From: Nezara viridula
Taxonomy: Eukaryota > Arthropoda > Insecta > Hemiptera > Pentatomidae
Reading direction: 5' to 3'
Assembly (NCBI GenBank): GCA_928085145.1
Contig: OV725078.1
Span: forward strand, 186,563,675 to 186,627,674
Length of the DNA: 64,000 bases
Position numbers and translations under genes: made by a program
Shown: positions 1 to 13,600 of the stretch, one piece after another
Numbering within the stretch: the stretch's first letter is position 1
Layout of the letters: every line of letters begins with the position of its first letter
The notes under the pieces: generated by a model
Told to the model about the DNA's origin: nothing
Seen by the model: only the letters and a program-made list of their open reading frames with translations
Databases searched by the model: none

Positions 1-315
1 ACAACTAATAGTACCACTATGTCAAGAGTTTCTAGGTCAAGTAATTCAGGAGAAGTTAGGCCAAAACCACGATTAACTAGACAGAGTGCTATACAAGATG
101 AATGTGATTTATTTGGATCCCCTGCAAAATTAACCGTCCGTTTTCTAACCACAATTCCCTCAGCTGCTGAAACGAGTGTTCAGCATGAAGATGACAATCC
201 TTGCTATGCAATTTTACATGCAAGCCAAGAACAGTCATCAAATACTAGTCAAAGCCCATCTCCAAATTCAGTTAAACACAATAATTCAACTTCAAAAAAG
301 AAACAAAATTCATGA
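1..315 (+). CDS. C-terminal part of an unrecognised protein (partial at left edge)
   Basis: The reading frame is open from base 1, with TTNSTT encoded before the first methionine at 19, and ends at a stop ending at 315. I see no acceptor site before the first in-frame methionine, so this is probably the last exon of a gene that starts outside the window. The visible 100 or so residues are polar and low in hydrophobics, rich in Ser, Asn, Gln and Lys, and end in a basic stretch (SKKKQNS). That suggests a disordered tail. I do not recognise the family. Base composition is clearly less AT-rich than the 4 kb that follow, which supports coding. A second overlapping frame (176-367) looks like a shadow. 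Moderate confidence that it is coding; no function is assigned. Confidence 0.5.
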   Translation, partial: TTNSTTMSRVSRSSNSGEVRPKPRLTRQSAIQDECDLFGSPAKLTVRFLTTIPSAAETSVQHEDDNPCYAILHASQEQSSNTSQSPSPNSVKHNNSTSKKKQNS

Positions 316-3300
316 GCCAAAGTTTCAGGATAAAATTGTCATTAAGTTAAATTCTAAAAAAGTTTAAATGCTGCTTTTACATTTTCAAATTGTTATTCTT
401 GAAATTCCCAATATATTTCTCGATGGCATGATGTTGACTAATGTCAATGGTATTGTAGTATTTTGTATTGGCCAATCAGATTAGCCTAAGTCAGTGAAAA
501 GATATTAAAAAAAACATTATTTTGGGATTAAAATACTTAATTATAATAATGTTAAAAATATTGACCAGCTACTGACACTAGTTTGGAACATAACTCAGTG
601 TCCAATAAGATTCTAAAATATAATTACACCATTTTTTGATGTTTCAGTTTTTAAGATAACTATGAAATAAAATATACTAATTAAAATTTAGTTTTATAGT
701 TATGCATAATTAAATGTCCCAATCAATGTTAGTGCAAATCTACTGATTAATATGTTGACTGCTCACCTGCAAGATAACTCTTAGTTGGTATTCTTGCATA
801 AGATGCCAACTACTAGTTATCTCGTAGTATTTTGGGTGCTATATTTTGATATCTAAGATAAAAATCTTAGAGCTTTTCTATTACTACTATGTAATAAAAT
901 TTGAGTTTTTAATAATATACTATGATTAAATTAAATTGGCTTAAAACTGGAATCCTGAAAAGAACCATTGGTAGTCAATATGTTAAATAAATCTATTTAA
1001 CTACAGTTATAAACTTTTATTATGCTCCAATCTGATATTTGTTTATTAATAGAAATCAATCAGTAAATAATGGGATTTAATTTGTAACTTTAAAGCTCTT
1101 ATACAAAGTGTAATTTTGCATAAGTTATTTTTCTTATTAATCAATTTTTTTTTTAATTTCACAAATGGAATGATTATCATTAATTAGGTTTCAAAACCAA
1201 AATAAACCAAAATTCAAATAAAATTTTTACCTATTGCTATTATACGATTCATCTTCATGAAAATTCTTGTCTTTTTGTCTTTTATCTTTCTTCATACAAT
1301 ATTTTTATATATTTATTGAAAGAATCAGCACCTTTTTTTTTTTCTTTTACTGATGGGTTCATTAAATTATAATGTATATTAATAAAATTAGATTCAGTGA
1401 AAAGTAACTCTAAAAAAAAATTTAATTCTAATTATTAATATTTGCTCTTTTTTTTTTTTTTTTATTTATGTACGGCAAATTACAGGTTATGGTCATAGTT
1501 AAGGAAGTAGATTGATAGAAAAGGGGGTATCACCTACACAGTTTGCCAGGTGACATTTTTGGTTATATATTTGGAATCACAATTGCTTGTTATATTAATG
1601 TAAAATTACCAAAAATGCTGTATTTTCTCTTTAAAAAAATTCTATAATTTAATAAAAAAGCTTCAGATACTAGTTACGTGCTTAATATATAGGTTAAATT
1701 TGTAATAAAAACTAGTTACCGTCATGTTACAAACAATTTTTTATTATTGTAATAATTACTATTTATATTTAAAACAATTGAGGTTGTTAAAAAGTTACTG
1801 CTGGTTGATAAATAACTAAAACTCTGAAAACACTATAATACTTACATAGTCTCAAATATATTTTAAAAAACAGGGGCGCATGATTTGTACTTGTACACTA
1901 TCAATTTCATTCTCTTTAATAGTTTATTGTGGCTTCAAGGTTTTAAAAGATGCCCAAATTTATCTTTATAAAAATTATACTTGAAGGATGAGACAAATTA
2001 TAGAAAGAATTTTCCTCCATCAAAATATTTGCAACTGAAATAAACAAACCAAGAATTTGTTTTTTAGACCGACAAGATTTTGCTGGTAATACTGCTTCAT
2101 TATTTGTACTGAAGATATTTGGATGCTAATATATAAATAAAACCTCCAAAACTTCTGTCATTGGATAAATTGTCTTTAAAGTTGCATCAATAATTTTTGA
2201 TGATGGATAATTTCTTCATGCACATACGTAAAACATTTTCTTCATTTCCAAAATGCCTGTTATGGAGGCATGAAACATCCATTTTCAAAGAGACCTGTTC
2301 CGAGGACAAACTGAGTTATTGGTAAATTTTGTAGCTTTCTCATATCCTTTATTTGTCAAACCTATATCTTTCTTATGTCACTTATTCATCAAGCTAATGT
2401 TGTTATTGGTATAATAAAAGTAATTCAATACAGCAGCAATAGCTGTTTTAAAACTATCCATGTTAAAAATCCATACTTTAGTGCTGTAGATTTTACAGAG
2501 ATACCCTTTTGAAATTTTCTTCTTTTGACTTGACGAATTCATCTTCACTTTAAGTGTGTCATATTTAAAACTATGCCATAAATCCTGTCAATGTTTTCTG
2601 ATAAAAAAGAAGAAAAAAGTACTTGAGAAGAAATTTGACTATAATTCCATAAGTAAAACCACTCATACTATACAAAAGAGATTTTATAAAATAATATTGA
2701 CTAAATAGGATTTGGCAATAAATCTTGAAGGTTACTTGTAAATTTTATAAATATTATCTATAAAAAGGTATATATATTTTTTAAATTGAATTGAATTTTC
2801 TTTATTTAATAGAATCAAAATTTCAAATTGGCAGGTTCAGCAAAATTAGTGAGTTTATTGTTCAGAATAATTATCATTAAATAAATCATCTAACCAACCC
2901 TATGTGTGGCTCATGCTAAGAGCTGTTTGGCATACCTATTTGTATATGGAATAGGCATTGTTCTTCTGAAACGATTTAAAGGACGGTTTTCTGTGAGTGA
3001 ATGATTAATAAATAGGAAAAAAGAGCAGTAGCTCAGTGAATTGATTTACCAGACCGAGGGGATTAATTTTTTGCTTCTCAGAGGGGAGTATTTCACAGAT
3101 CTCCAAATTGATCTACTGGATTGAAGTAAAAATTTAAGTGAAAAAAGTTGATATCTTAAAATCAAATAGTTTATAAGGTATTAGTGATAATAGAACATAT
3201 TAATATTCTATAATCACCAATACTTTATTTTATTATATTCATGATAACTATAGAAACAACTGAATGAATAATTAAAATAATTTCTATATAAGAGCTTTAA

Positions 3301-3458
3301 ATGTTTGGGTTATATTTAAATGTCATAAAGCATTAAATGTGAAAACACAAACAAGTGATTTTATTTCATAAGATTTATTTTTACTATAACATTTAATTTT
3401 TAAATCAATTATGACATAACTCTCTTGTTTTAAGTATGAAAAATGTTATATTTATTAA

Positions 3459-3541
<83 letters not shown>

Positions 3542-4520
3542 GATTGGGCAGCCTCTCTGAGAATTTCAAATGTGACAAAATTACTAATTCATTTATTCAT
3601 TATCCAATGATATTGCATTTACAGAAAAGTTTGTATAATATGTAAAAAATGTATATAAATTATCAGTCATATTTTAAAAAATATTTAAGTGTACACTAAA
3701 GTTCTTTCTTTACGTATGTATATTTGTGTTTCTATATGTGCGTGTGTATCATAAAGGATATGAATGTTGACATTCAGGAAGGAATTGAATTTCCACACAA
3801 ATAGAAAATTACTGATATATTTGTGTGTCTATATGTTTTATATGTTATATGATTATGAATGAAAGTGTTTGTGTATGTCTGTATATTGTGTGTATTTATG
3901 TATGTTGTATCAATATTTAAAGGAACCAAAGATTAATTCTTTAATGTTAAATTTTAATGTGTTGTGATCTTAGAAAATTAGATTTTAATATCAGTTGTAA
4001 TTAAATAAACTCTATCTTATAGAAATAAATTTTGATTCTTAAAAAATTAAAATTTAAAATATGAAAAAAAACAGCATATGTGGTTTATTTGTATAGTAGT
4101 CAAATATATATTTGTTTAAATACATAACTGTTAAAAATTATGTGCACATTTTTTCCTCCCTTAATCAATTTCTGAGAACATATATTACAAATATCAAAAT
4201 CTTATGTCTATGAATAAAACAGGAAATGGAAATGTCACATTCACTCTAATTCAATTTCACTTTAATAAAACATGATTAAATGCACTTTAATTGAAAATTA
4301 TAGTTTAAATTTACAATTGATAATTACAATTTAGTTTTATGAAAATGATGTTGATTTAGCTCACTGTTTTTGTTCGTATTGTTTTTTTTCAAAACAGGAA
4401 GTTTAATGATTGTTTTTAAAATCCATAGTGAAACTCTTTTTTAAGTTAAAAATATAAAGTTATTCAAATTATTTTTTTGTAACTTACTAATCTTATATTT
4501 TATCAAGTAACATTTCTTAG
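316..4520. other. AT-rich intergenic stretch between two convergent gene ends
   Basis: No ORF of note, no recognisable transposon protein and no clear inverted repeat were seen. It holds many homopolymer runs and one long TA microsatellite. It separates the + strand terminal exon at the left edge from the minus-strand LRR gene end, so it should contain the 3' UTRs of both. I could not fix the polyadenylation sites. Confidence 0.5.
3463..3538. repeat. (TA)n microsatellite
   Basis: About 75 bases of near-pure TA dinucleotide, interrupted by single slips (AA) near 3509 and 3536. Confidence 0.95.
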
Positions 4521-4618
4521 TTAATGTCGTTTATGAGGTTTCCATTTCTTCTTAATCTCACTTAATAGCTTCTCATTGATACGAGGCCTTAATGATACAG
4601 GAAAATTAGATGAACTCT
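4521..4618 (-). CDS. Ppp1r42: LRR gene exon E (terminal, with stop)
   Basis: Acceptor TTTTTTTCCAG, 98 bp including the stop at 4521-4523. It encodes SSNFPVSLRPRINEKLL and a lysine-rich end. It is separated from exon D by an 88-base intron. Only the phase-1 frame is open, which agrees with exon D. Confidence 0.65.
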
Positions 4619-7600
4619 CTGGAAAAAAAATGATCAATGATTAAACATTATTTCTTCTATTTTGATAATATGAGGGCTACCTTATATAATTAGTGATGAT
4701 AATTACTATAGGCTGCATTTATTAAATGCTGTTTTTCCATGTTCATAGGTTTATCTTTAGATGATATGTACATATTATCACAATAAATTCTTGTCTGGTA
4801 GTTAATATATACTTCATTTAGATACTCTGAAAAATTAAAAAATTAGTTGTTGAATATTTATTTTGTAAACACATTATTTCTTTTATACCTAATTTTTACT
4901 TTCATAGGCTTAGAGGAGGAGATGATCCGACAAAAAACAAAACAAAAAAACTCTTTGGTTCTCCATTTGCTTTATATTATATTTATTTTAAATATAAAGA
5001 ATAAGAAAACTTATTAAAAATTATCCTAAATTACACATATTACTTACAAATAAATCCGAGCGCATTAGGACATTCTGAATGTTATGGATTCGATCCCACC
5101 TGGGTTGGTTATTTTTCATTTCTCAGCAGCCCTGGGAAATGAATCTTGACACGGCAGCAACCTCAAGATAGCTGTCAGGGGAAGGCAAAAAGGACCATGT
5201 GGCCCACTTGTCCAGCAAGTGTAACAAGTACCAGTAATAGTATTATATTATATATTACTAGGAATGGGTTGATACCAGAATTTTTGTATTTAGATACAAC
5301 TGATTCTGGTAATCTTTTGTATCTGATACTTTTGAATCTGATACAAATGGGTCAGTAGTTTGTCATTACCTTCCTATTACTTTGCGTCTGATGCAGTATT
5401 AAATTAATACTATTCATATTAGCATTAAATGAATATTATTCAATGTACTTATTTGTGTATGTTAAACTTAGCTATAAAGTTTTTTAATTGTTACAAACTT
5501 CTTTAGAATCTTTTATCAGGAAAAATTTTACCCTGTATGAATTTATTATATTTTTAATTTTAATTAAATATATTCCGTTATATTGTTTAATAAAAAGCAT
5601 ATTTTGTTTTAAAAAATTGTGTACATATCTGCATAGTAATTGACATAACTATATAGTCATTAAAACTATAAAATTTCAAAATGGTGTAAAGTATTAATTA
5701 CAGGGACAAATTTAATAACAAAGGAATAAAATATATATAGGTACATATTTAATATATGTTTTATTAGGTATCAGATAGGTATTAAAAATATCAAACCCGA
5801 TCAGTAATCAATTACATTCGGAAAGTCGGATAAAAATATTCAATACAATTATTGGGGTATCAAGCCCTAGCGACAGTATGAATACCCCTTGGGTATCTGA
5901 TAAAAGTATCTTATCTCTAGTGTATCAAGTCCAGGAATCAGATAAAAATATCTAATACAATTATCAGGTATCAACCCCTAGTAAAAGTATGAATACTTTT
6001 CAGGTATCTGATCTAAGTATCTAACCTTCAGTGTGTATCAAGTACAAACTGCATGGGTACTTTTGTCTGCCCCCCACACTTCTTGTTGATACTAGCCTAG
6101 CTCTGCTAAACTGATGTCATTCTTGAGCAGCTTTTGCATTTTGCCTATTGAAATATTTCTCGTTTTTTTTTGCATTAAATCATTTCCCTCGGTTTTCAAA
6201 AAGCTATGATGTTTGTCTACATTATTTTCAATTTTATTAAAACAATAAACTGAAAGATTTAATTTATTCCTACCACATAATATAATATAATATATAATAT
6301 ATAATATAATATAATATATGAAAATATATTTAATCAATTGAAGTGTGAGTACAAAATAGTTATTACAATTTATAAATAAGTAGTTTGTTCAAATAAGTCA
6401 TAAAATCTGAACTAAAACAAATGAATTGTCAACTTCAGTTTATACCGATTAATATTACATTAAAAAAATAAATAAGCCTGAATATATTTATCTACAAATA
6501 AACATAGGTCTGGAAACCATTTGTATCCATGTGATTAGTAAGTATCTGTATCGGATACTTTTGGGTTATATCTACTGCTTGTATCAGATACTTTTTAGTA
6601 TCAGATACGAAGTATCTGATACATACAATTAATCCATCCCTATATATTACAATCAGAAACATAATTAAACTTTTTCTCCAGGTCATGATGGATTCTTTTA
6701 CGTTTCCATGTATTAGAAATGAGTTTCAAATTATAAAATAACTACTAATTTCATTATGAAATAAATCTTGTCTTGTTCAGGAAACAAAGTGTAGAAGATA
6801 TAATATAAAATTAACGTTTTCTGTTTACAAATGGCCCCCCTTTGGAACTACCAATGTTTGGTGATAATTGAATATTTAATAGATAGATGAACAGTCAAGT
6901 TGAAACTATTGCTTGGATAATAGTTTTGTAGACAATTTTCAAAAATATGTAATAAAGAAGTAAGAAGTGTTTCTCAAACTTCATTACTTTTAGGATGATT
7001 TTAATTTTTTGGTTTAATTTAGTCACCACATCTTTCCCAACCCCTCACGTACAATAATATACAGTAAATTAGATAATACTTCTGGAAATAAATATCATTA
7101 TTCCATATAACTTATTTCATCGACTGAATTAACATAAAAAAATCAATCAAATCAAAATCAAAATTATAATGCAATATAATTTAATTCTTTTAAAAATAAA
7201 ATTCTGCTTGAACTTTGTTGCCTAATAAATTCTGCTACCCAGAGCTAATGCCCCCTAATGGTGTTTCAAGGAACTACTTATTATGCATCCTATAAATATA
7301 AGATCATCATTTAAATTAAAAATAAAAGATCATTTTAGTATTTGCAATAAAATCCTTTTACATTTTTTTAATCTAACAAGTAATTTAAAAGTATAAAAAA
7401 TTAAATTGGGATAAGCATATTTTTTTTTTTTTTATAAATCATGAGATTATATTCAAATTCAATAATTATCTTGGGATTATAGTATTTTATAGAAATAAAA
7501 TATAATCTTGCATTAACTAATCATTAAATTATTAATGATAAAGAATAAATTATTAAGTAATTGCTAATATTTAAAAAATATATATTCAATGTAGCTTATT

Positions 7601-10600
7601 TAAAGAATTAAACATAAATGTATACAGTTTTTCAATGTTAAATATACCATGATGAGTTGAAAACGTTAGTCTCAGATTTAATAAAATAAATATCAATTAG
7701 AAAATTGAATAATGAAAGAATAATAATTCATAGAATAATAATAATTGTGTAGCATTTCATTTGTATTTTAAGTTATTTGAAATAGAGATCAAAAATAAAC
7801 TGTATTAATATTTTGGTTAATTGTTTAAACTATACCTTGTTTTGTATATACTTACCTAATTTTCGACATGCAGAGACTGTCTTAGAAAGAAATGCAGCAT
7901 TCTTAACTATTGGATTGTTCTTTATATTTAGCTTTTTCAAATTTTCCAGTTTTGATAACTCATTTGAAAAACAGTTCAAGTCCTTTATTATATTACTGGA
8001 TACATCCAGTGCCTCAAGTTTAGTTAAATAATGTAATCCTCTAATGGTACGTAATTTGTTATCTGAAGCCTTTAATTCTAATAAGCAGGTCTGAAATAAA
8101 CCATAAGGAACATATAAAGTGTGTATATAATACTTTATATTTTTCTAATTTTATTGTAATTTTTAGAATACATGTAATTAAAAAATAACTTTATTCTAAA
8201 ACTAAAACAAAGTCCCTTGAAAAATAATGATGGTGTACACAGAAAATATTTTTGTCCAAAATAATTATTTCATTGAACAAAAAAAATGAACTATTGAGTT
8301 CCTGAGTCCTAAACTACCCCCTGAGTCCAAATTTTCGGATCCATTCATTAGCTTAAGTTGGAATAATGTTTTTACTGCAGGATTTTTCAAATTGTGTATT
8401 TTTTACCTCTTTCTTTCTACTTGATCCTCTGCTTCATGGATTCCTTCGACCTCTGATATAGTTTGAATCAAATAGAGTGCGGTCCGAATCACAATCTGCT
8501 TGTCCCTAGCTCCTTGTGTTCTGAATAGAACTCTGATTTCTCATGTCTACCATCAATTGATAAATTTGACAAATACATCTTGCTTCATTGTTGTTGCTCG
8601 TTTCCTGAAACTTTTGGCCCCAGATAATGGGCCTAATTGAGGTTATCAACATGTCTTTCAAGAAGTGAAGTTGTTCCTATTTTCTAACTGATCCTATAAA
8701 TCATTCTTCTCCTCATTATATTTTTATACACGTTAATTATCGTCGTATTAAACCAATAACTTATAATACACCTATCTTCTCGTTAAGCGGAGTGAAGTTT
8801 ATGATTGATTTCCTTGCCACAGGACCAGGGGTGCCCATCCTCCCCAAAGCCGATGGCACAAGAACCTATTCCCCACTACCAAGATATTTTATTGCTTACC
8901 TTTTCTTAGAAACAGAGCAAGCAAAGGTAGAATTAGAAAAATCGTAGATCATATACAATTATACTTGCTCTTGTTTGTTCCATGTTTTCCGCTTGTCTCT
9001 TGGTATGGAACTTTTCATTCTGAAAATTCATGACCCCGCTAAAATGTGGCCCCCTCAAATATTCAAAAGCCTACTAAAACAAGCTCCCTAAAAATGATGA
9101 TGACTCCGGTTTGCGCCATCAAACTCCCTTCTGGGCACCTCTGCGCAGGACTATCTATAAAGCTAGTACCAGCTGTTACACTTTTATCTATTTTCTCGAC
9201 GTAGAATAATGTATAATCCAGAGCAGAGATTTCATCACCTTTTGGCCATTTTGTAACTAAGAGAACGTGATGGTCAGGCATGTTGGGCTTAGGCCTCACA
9301 GTACCCGATTATGAACATTGTGGGTTCGATTCCACCCAATGTCGGTTAATGTTTATTTCTCGGCGTCAACGGGAACTTGTTTATGACATTCCCACTCAGT
9401 TTGTTTTCAAAAAGGACTGTAAGAATCATTTTACTGTCTTTAAGAAAAAATGCCTAACTAAATATTTATTTCACTGTTAAAAAAAATTGAAACCAAGCTG
9501 AGATAAAATATATTTTTTGGATGAAAAACATGGTCTTATTATTATTATTTAGAAGTAATGTGCACAAGCTAGTTAAAAATAAATGTTATTGGCTGAAGAG
9601 TTGAGATCAGATTGAGATCTCACAGATAGATGATACTGTTTACTAACTCCTCTTTTTAGGCCAATCAATGAAAGCTTTTAGTGTTCTGGTTCTGGACATC
9701 CATGATCAATCGATATTATTGTCTATCGTTGGTTTTAGTAGGTACAACGGAGTTGAAATTTTGAAAATATTATTCGGCTACAAGTCAAAGTATTTAAAAT
9801 AGTGGTTTATATTTAGGTTCTTAAATCATCATATGGTGGGACCGACTAAGATCGTTGTGGGGGGGGGGGGGCGGTAAAAAGGAGAGGGGTTTTAACTGAA
9901 GAGAAGTTGTTAGGGGTGTTCAGTAAAAAAAATAAAAAATAATAATAAATGATATTTATTTTTATATTTGCCGTCGTTTCGGCCCAAAGTTCAGGCCTTC
10001 ACCAGGGCTAAGAAAAGACCAGATAACAATAGGTATGAGACTCTTACGAAAAAAATAATAATGTTAGGAACATATAAAAAAATTAATAACAGTAGAGAGG
10101 AACTTATGAAAGAAATGATAACGGCAACCACAGGTAGATCTATGGGGAGGGAAGTTTTCGGGCTGAAACTCTCCCCCAAAATGATAAAATATAATTATGT
10201 CATATGAAAAAATATTTTAAAAAATATCTCTAAAAGTATTATTTTCGTGTAATTACATTTAATAGATCTTCAAGAATCATTTATACACAATTTCATATAG
10301 TTTTTTTTCTTTTTGTTCCAAAGTAATTATCGTTTTATATATAAAGCTTTCAGGCTGAAGCCCCACCTCCTCAAAAAAATTAAATCCTGGATTCGTTAGT
10401 GATGGCAGCAAAGTTGGGGACTAATGAAATAGACATAATGAAATTAGGTAACAAAAGGAATACCTACAAGGCAACCGCCCTGAGGTGCCGACCTCAAGGG
10501 ACGTCCGTTGGGGGCGCCGGCCAATCTTGAGGGGCTGGGGCCAATTGTTAGACATTAATAAAAAATGAAAAACATATTAAAATAATTTTCTTGTCATATT

Positions 10601-13600
10601 TTTTAGGTTCGGTGCCATTTTTTAAAAAGTATTAGGCCAAAGGTCACCAATAATAAACGTTTTCAATTTATGTATTTATTAGTCAACGTTTCGCCCTCTC
10701 GAGCCATTTTCAAGATTCATGCACCATTTATAAACAAATTTTAAAATATATCATTATAATACAATTCGTCAGTTGATCATTCCATTATTTCATCGGATGT
10801 CGTTTTTATTTCTAAAAGCTCCTTTGTAGAAGATATTAAGTCTGATGCCCATCTATAACGCATTCATTCAATTTGATAAATTTAAATATTCATAATTTAA
10901 ATTAACTGAATGCTGTTACTGATATGAATGAATAACATTCTATTAATTTGCACAAAATTGTGATTGTGTTAATATATGTTAATAGTGTTTTAGCTCACAC
11001 TGTTATCTAATACATCTGTAATGAATGGAATCATATGACGATAAGATATTACAAAGTAAAGCTACGTATTTCTTTTGGGTATTAATCCCTTTAATACCCA
11101 ACATTTTTACAACGTACAAATGGGGGGCGGCAAATTTTTCAAAAGTAAATCATAAAATTTTTATTGTGTATACAAGAAAGCTTTTTGAGGAAATATTGTT
11201 TCTAGACTTATAGTTATATACTGACTACTGCTGCTAGTGAATGATACTATTTATATTTATCATTCTAATTAATTTAATCTTAGCAACACATATCTTATCT
11301 ATTTTGTATTTTACCTATTTTCATATTTACGTTATTTTAATTTTCCATTGGTACTTGTTTCACGGGAAATTAAAATGTAATTAAGTATGTGAAATTTATA
11401 CTTATTTGTTTTTAAAGCAATCAAATTAAATTAAATTAGGGGTGTTATTCTTATCTGATTCAATACTGATAATTTTTTACTGTGTTATTTCTTTTGTTGT
11501 ATAATGGGTTTTCTTTTATTTCCCAATTGCTTAATTTCAACAATTGCTCAATTGTTTGATTGATTAATGAAAACAATTAAACGAACAATGAATAGACTTT
11601 TATTCCCTTTAGCGTTTACTAACAGACAGAAAAATTAATTTTTAATATTCCTTGATATAGATGAAAAATTTCAATTACGTTTAATATTAAATAAACAAAG
11701 GTATCATTGTTAAATTTTAGTGCTGCGTTTAATGTTTTGTCTCCTTTTAACAGAAAATAATGTTCCTGAATTACATATACATGTAAACCTAATTATAAAG
11801 AATGTCTCAACTTAACAAATCTTTAGATATTGAATTTCTGTTTTTAGGAACTTTGAATGTTTATCCCCCAAAAAAATGTCTATACATGATAAAAATGTTT
11901 ATGCAGTGAACAACATTTCTCCGTTTTAATATTCCAAACTGTTTGTTGCAAGTGAAATATATTCCATGTCTCTATTGTGAATATGATGTCTCACCCAATA
12001 CTATAAATAAAAGGAAAATTCTATTACGGATTCCAATAAAATTTCACCGTTTTTTTTTTTCAACGATAGCTAAGTATTTATTGAGTTTGATTCTTATCAA
12101 GTGAACTAGTAAGGCACCAGCGGATCCAGGATTTCATTTTCGAGGGCTTTTTTTTTTAAATATAGCAAAAATTACTTTGAAAGAAAACGAAAGAAACTAA
12201 GTACCTATACAAAATGGTGTTTAAGTCATTCGTGAAGTCCTATTAAATGTAATTACACGAACAATAATTCTTTTAGAGATCATTTTTTACATAAGACATG
12301 GTAATATTTTACCATTTTGGGAGAGGCTTCAGCCCGAAAGCCACCCCCCCCCCCTCCCTCCATGGATGCGCCTGTGTAGTAAGGTGAAATACGTGCAATA
12401 TTGTATTTACCCTACGAAACTTGTTTTCAAAAAGATTCTAATCAACCATGGAGTCAGATATGGTCGACATCACGTCCTCAATGGTAATAATTACATTTTC
12501 TTCAATTTATTTATTTTATTTTATTTTTTTACAAAAATTATCTGAAACGAAATTAAAATAAAATATAAATTTATATATCCAAAGATTTTGTGTTCGAGTA
12601 ATGGTACATTGATGAGTTAAATTACAGTAATGATAGCCCAATTGTTTTGGCTTATTTATATAACAGAAAGATTCTTCTTCATTTAATAATAAACATAAAT
12701 AACTGAAATATTTCTACAGGGAGGGTAATCTGAAAGGAATACATGTATATTAAAATGCTACCTTTATGAAACCAGATGCGGTGGTGGTCAAGGTAAAGCC
12801 TTTTTAACTTGGCTTTGTATTGTGAAAATGCAGAAATCTTTCGTGATCTCGAAAATGAATCGAATAAAATAATTTAATAATATTTGTAAAAAAAAATTTT
12901 CTGGGAGTGATTTAAGGTAAATACTTAAACAATCACAATATATTCTCATTTTAAATTATAAAAGTCCGTGGTGCAGACCACTTTTTATGAAATTATTAAC
13001 ATTCGACTAAAACTTCATCTTATCGTAGCCTACAACTTTTTTATTCATGAAAATCTGCCGACTTGGGGCGTTTTTAATCTGGATACCGGCAAACATTGCC
13101 TATTTAATTAGGTTCTAAAAACTCATAAATATCCTAAGTCTATCATAAGTCTAAAAAAATATTGGTCCGTTTGGACTTCATAACCTCCATATTTAAGGTG
13201 GAAGCCATAACAAACGGCCCAATGTTTTTTTTAGACTTCCTTTATTCTTGATTTTATGATCAAATTATCTTACGATTCGGGTGGAAAGAAAATGGATATT
13301 TATGAGTTTTTAGAACCTAATTAAATAGGCAAAGTTTGCCGAACTCCAGATCGAAAACGCCCAATTTCGGAAAACTTTCAAAAATAAAATGTTGAAGGTA
13401 GTGATGAGACGAAGCTGGTCACAAGGTTTTAGCCAGGAGTTAATAATTTGATAAAAAGGTGTCTGTACAGCGGAGTATAGTGCAAATATAAATTAAATAA
13501 ATGTTAGCATATGTCATTAAAAATTATAAGAAATTTATTAATTGCAATATTGTTACTATATTATACAGTTTCTGGCGGTCAATAGAATCGTAAGCCTTTT

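Noticed and set aside
5080..5115. Free-standing tRNA gene (box B GGATTCGATCCCAC)
   Set aside because: No cloverleaf or acceptor stem, and the downstream sequence is repeated at 9.3 kb; a SINE relic fits better. The same holds for 9320-9345.
6092..6337. 81-codon minus frame inside the hAT-type element as transposase
   Set aside because: Begins in TA-rich repeat sequence and shows no hAT transposase motif.
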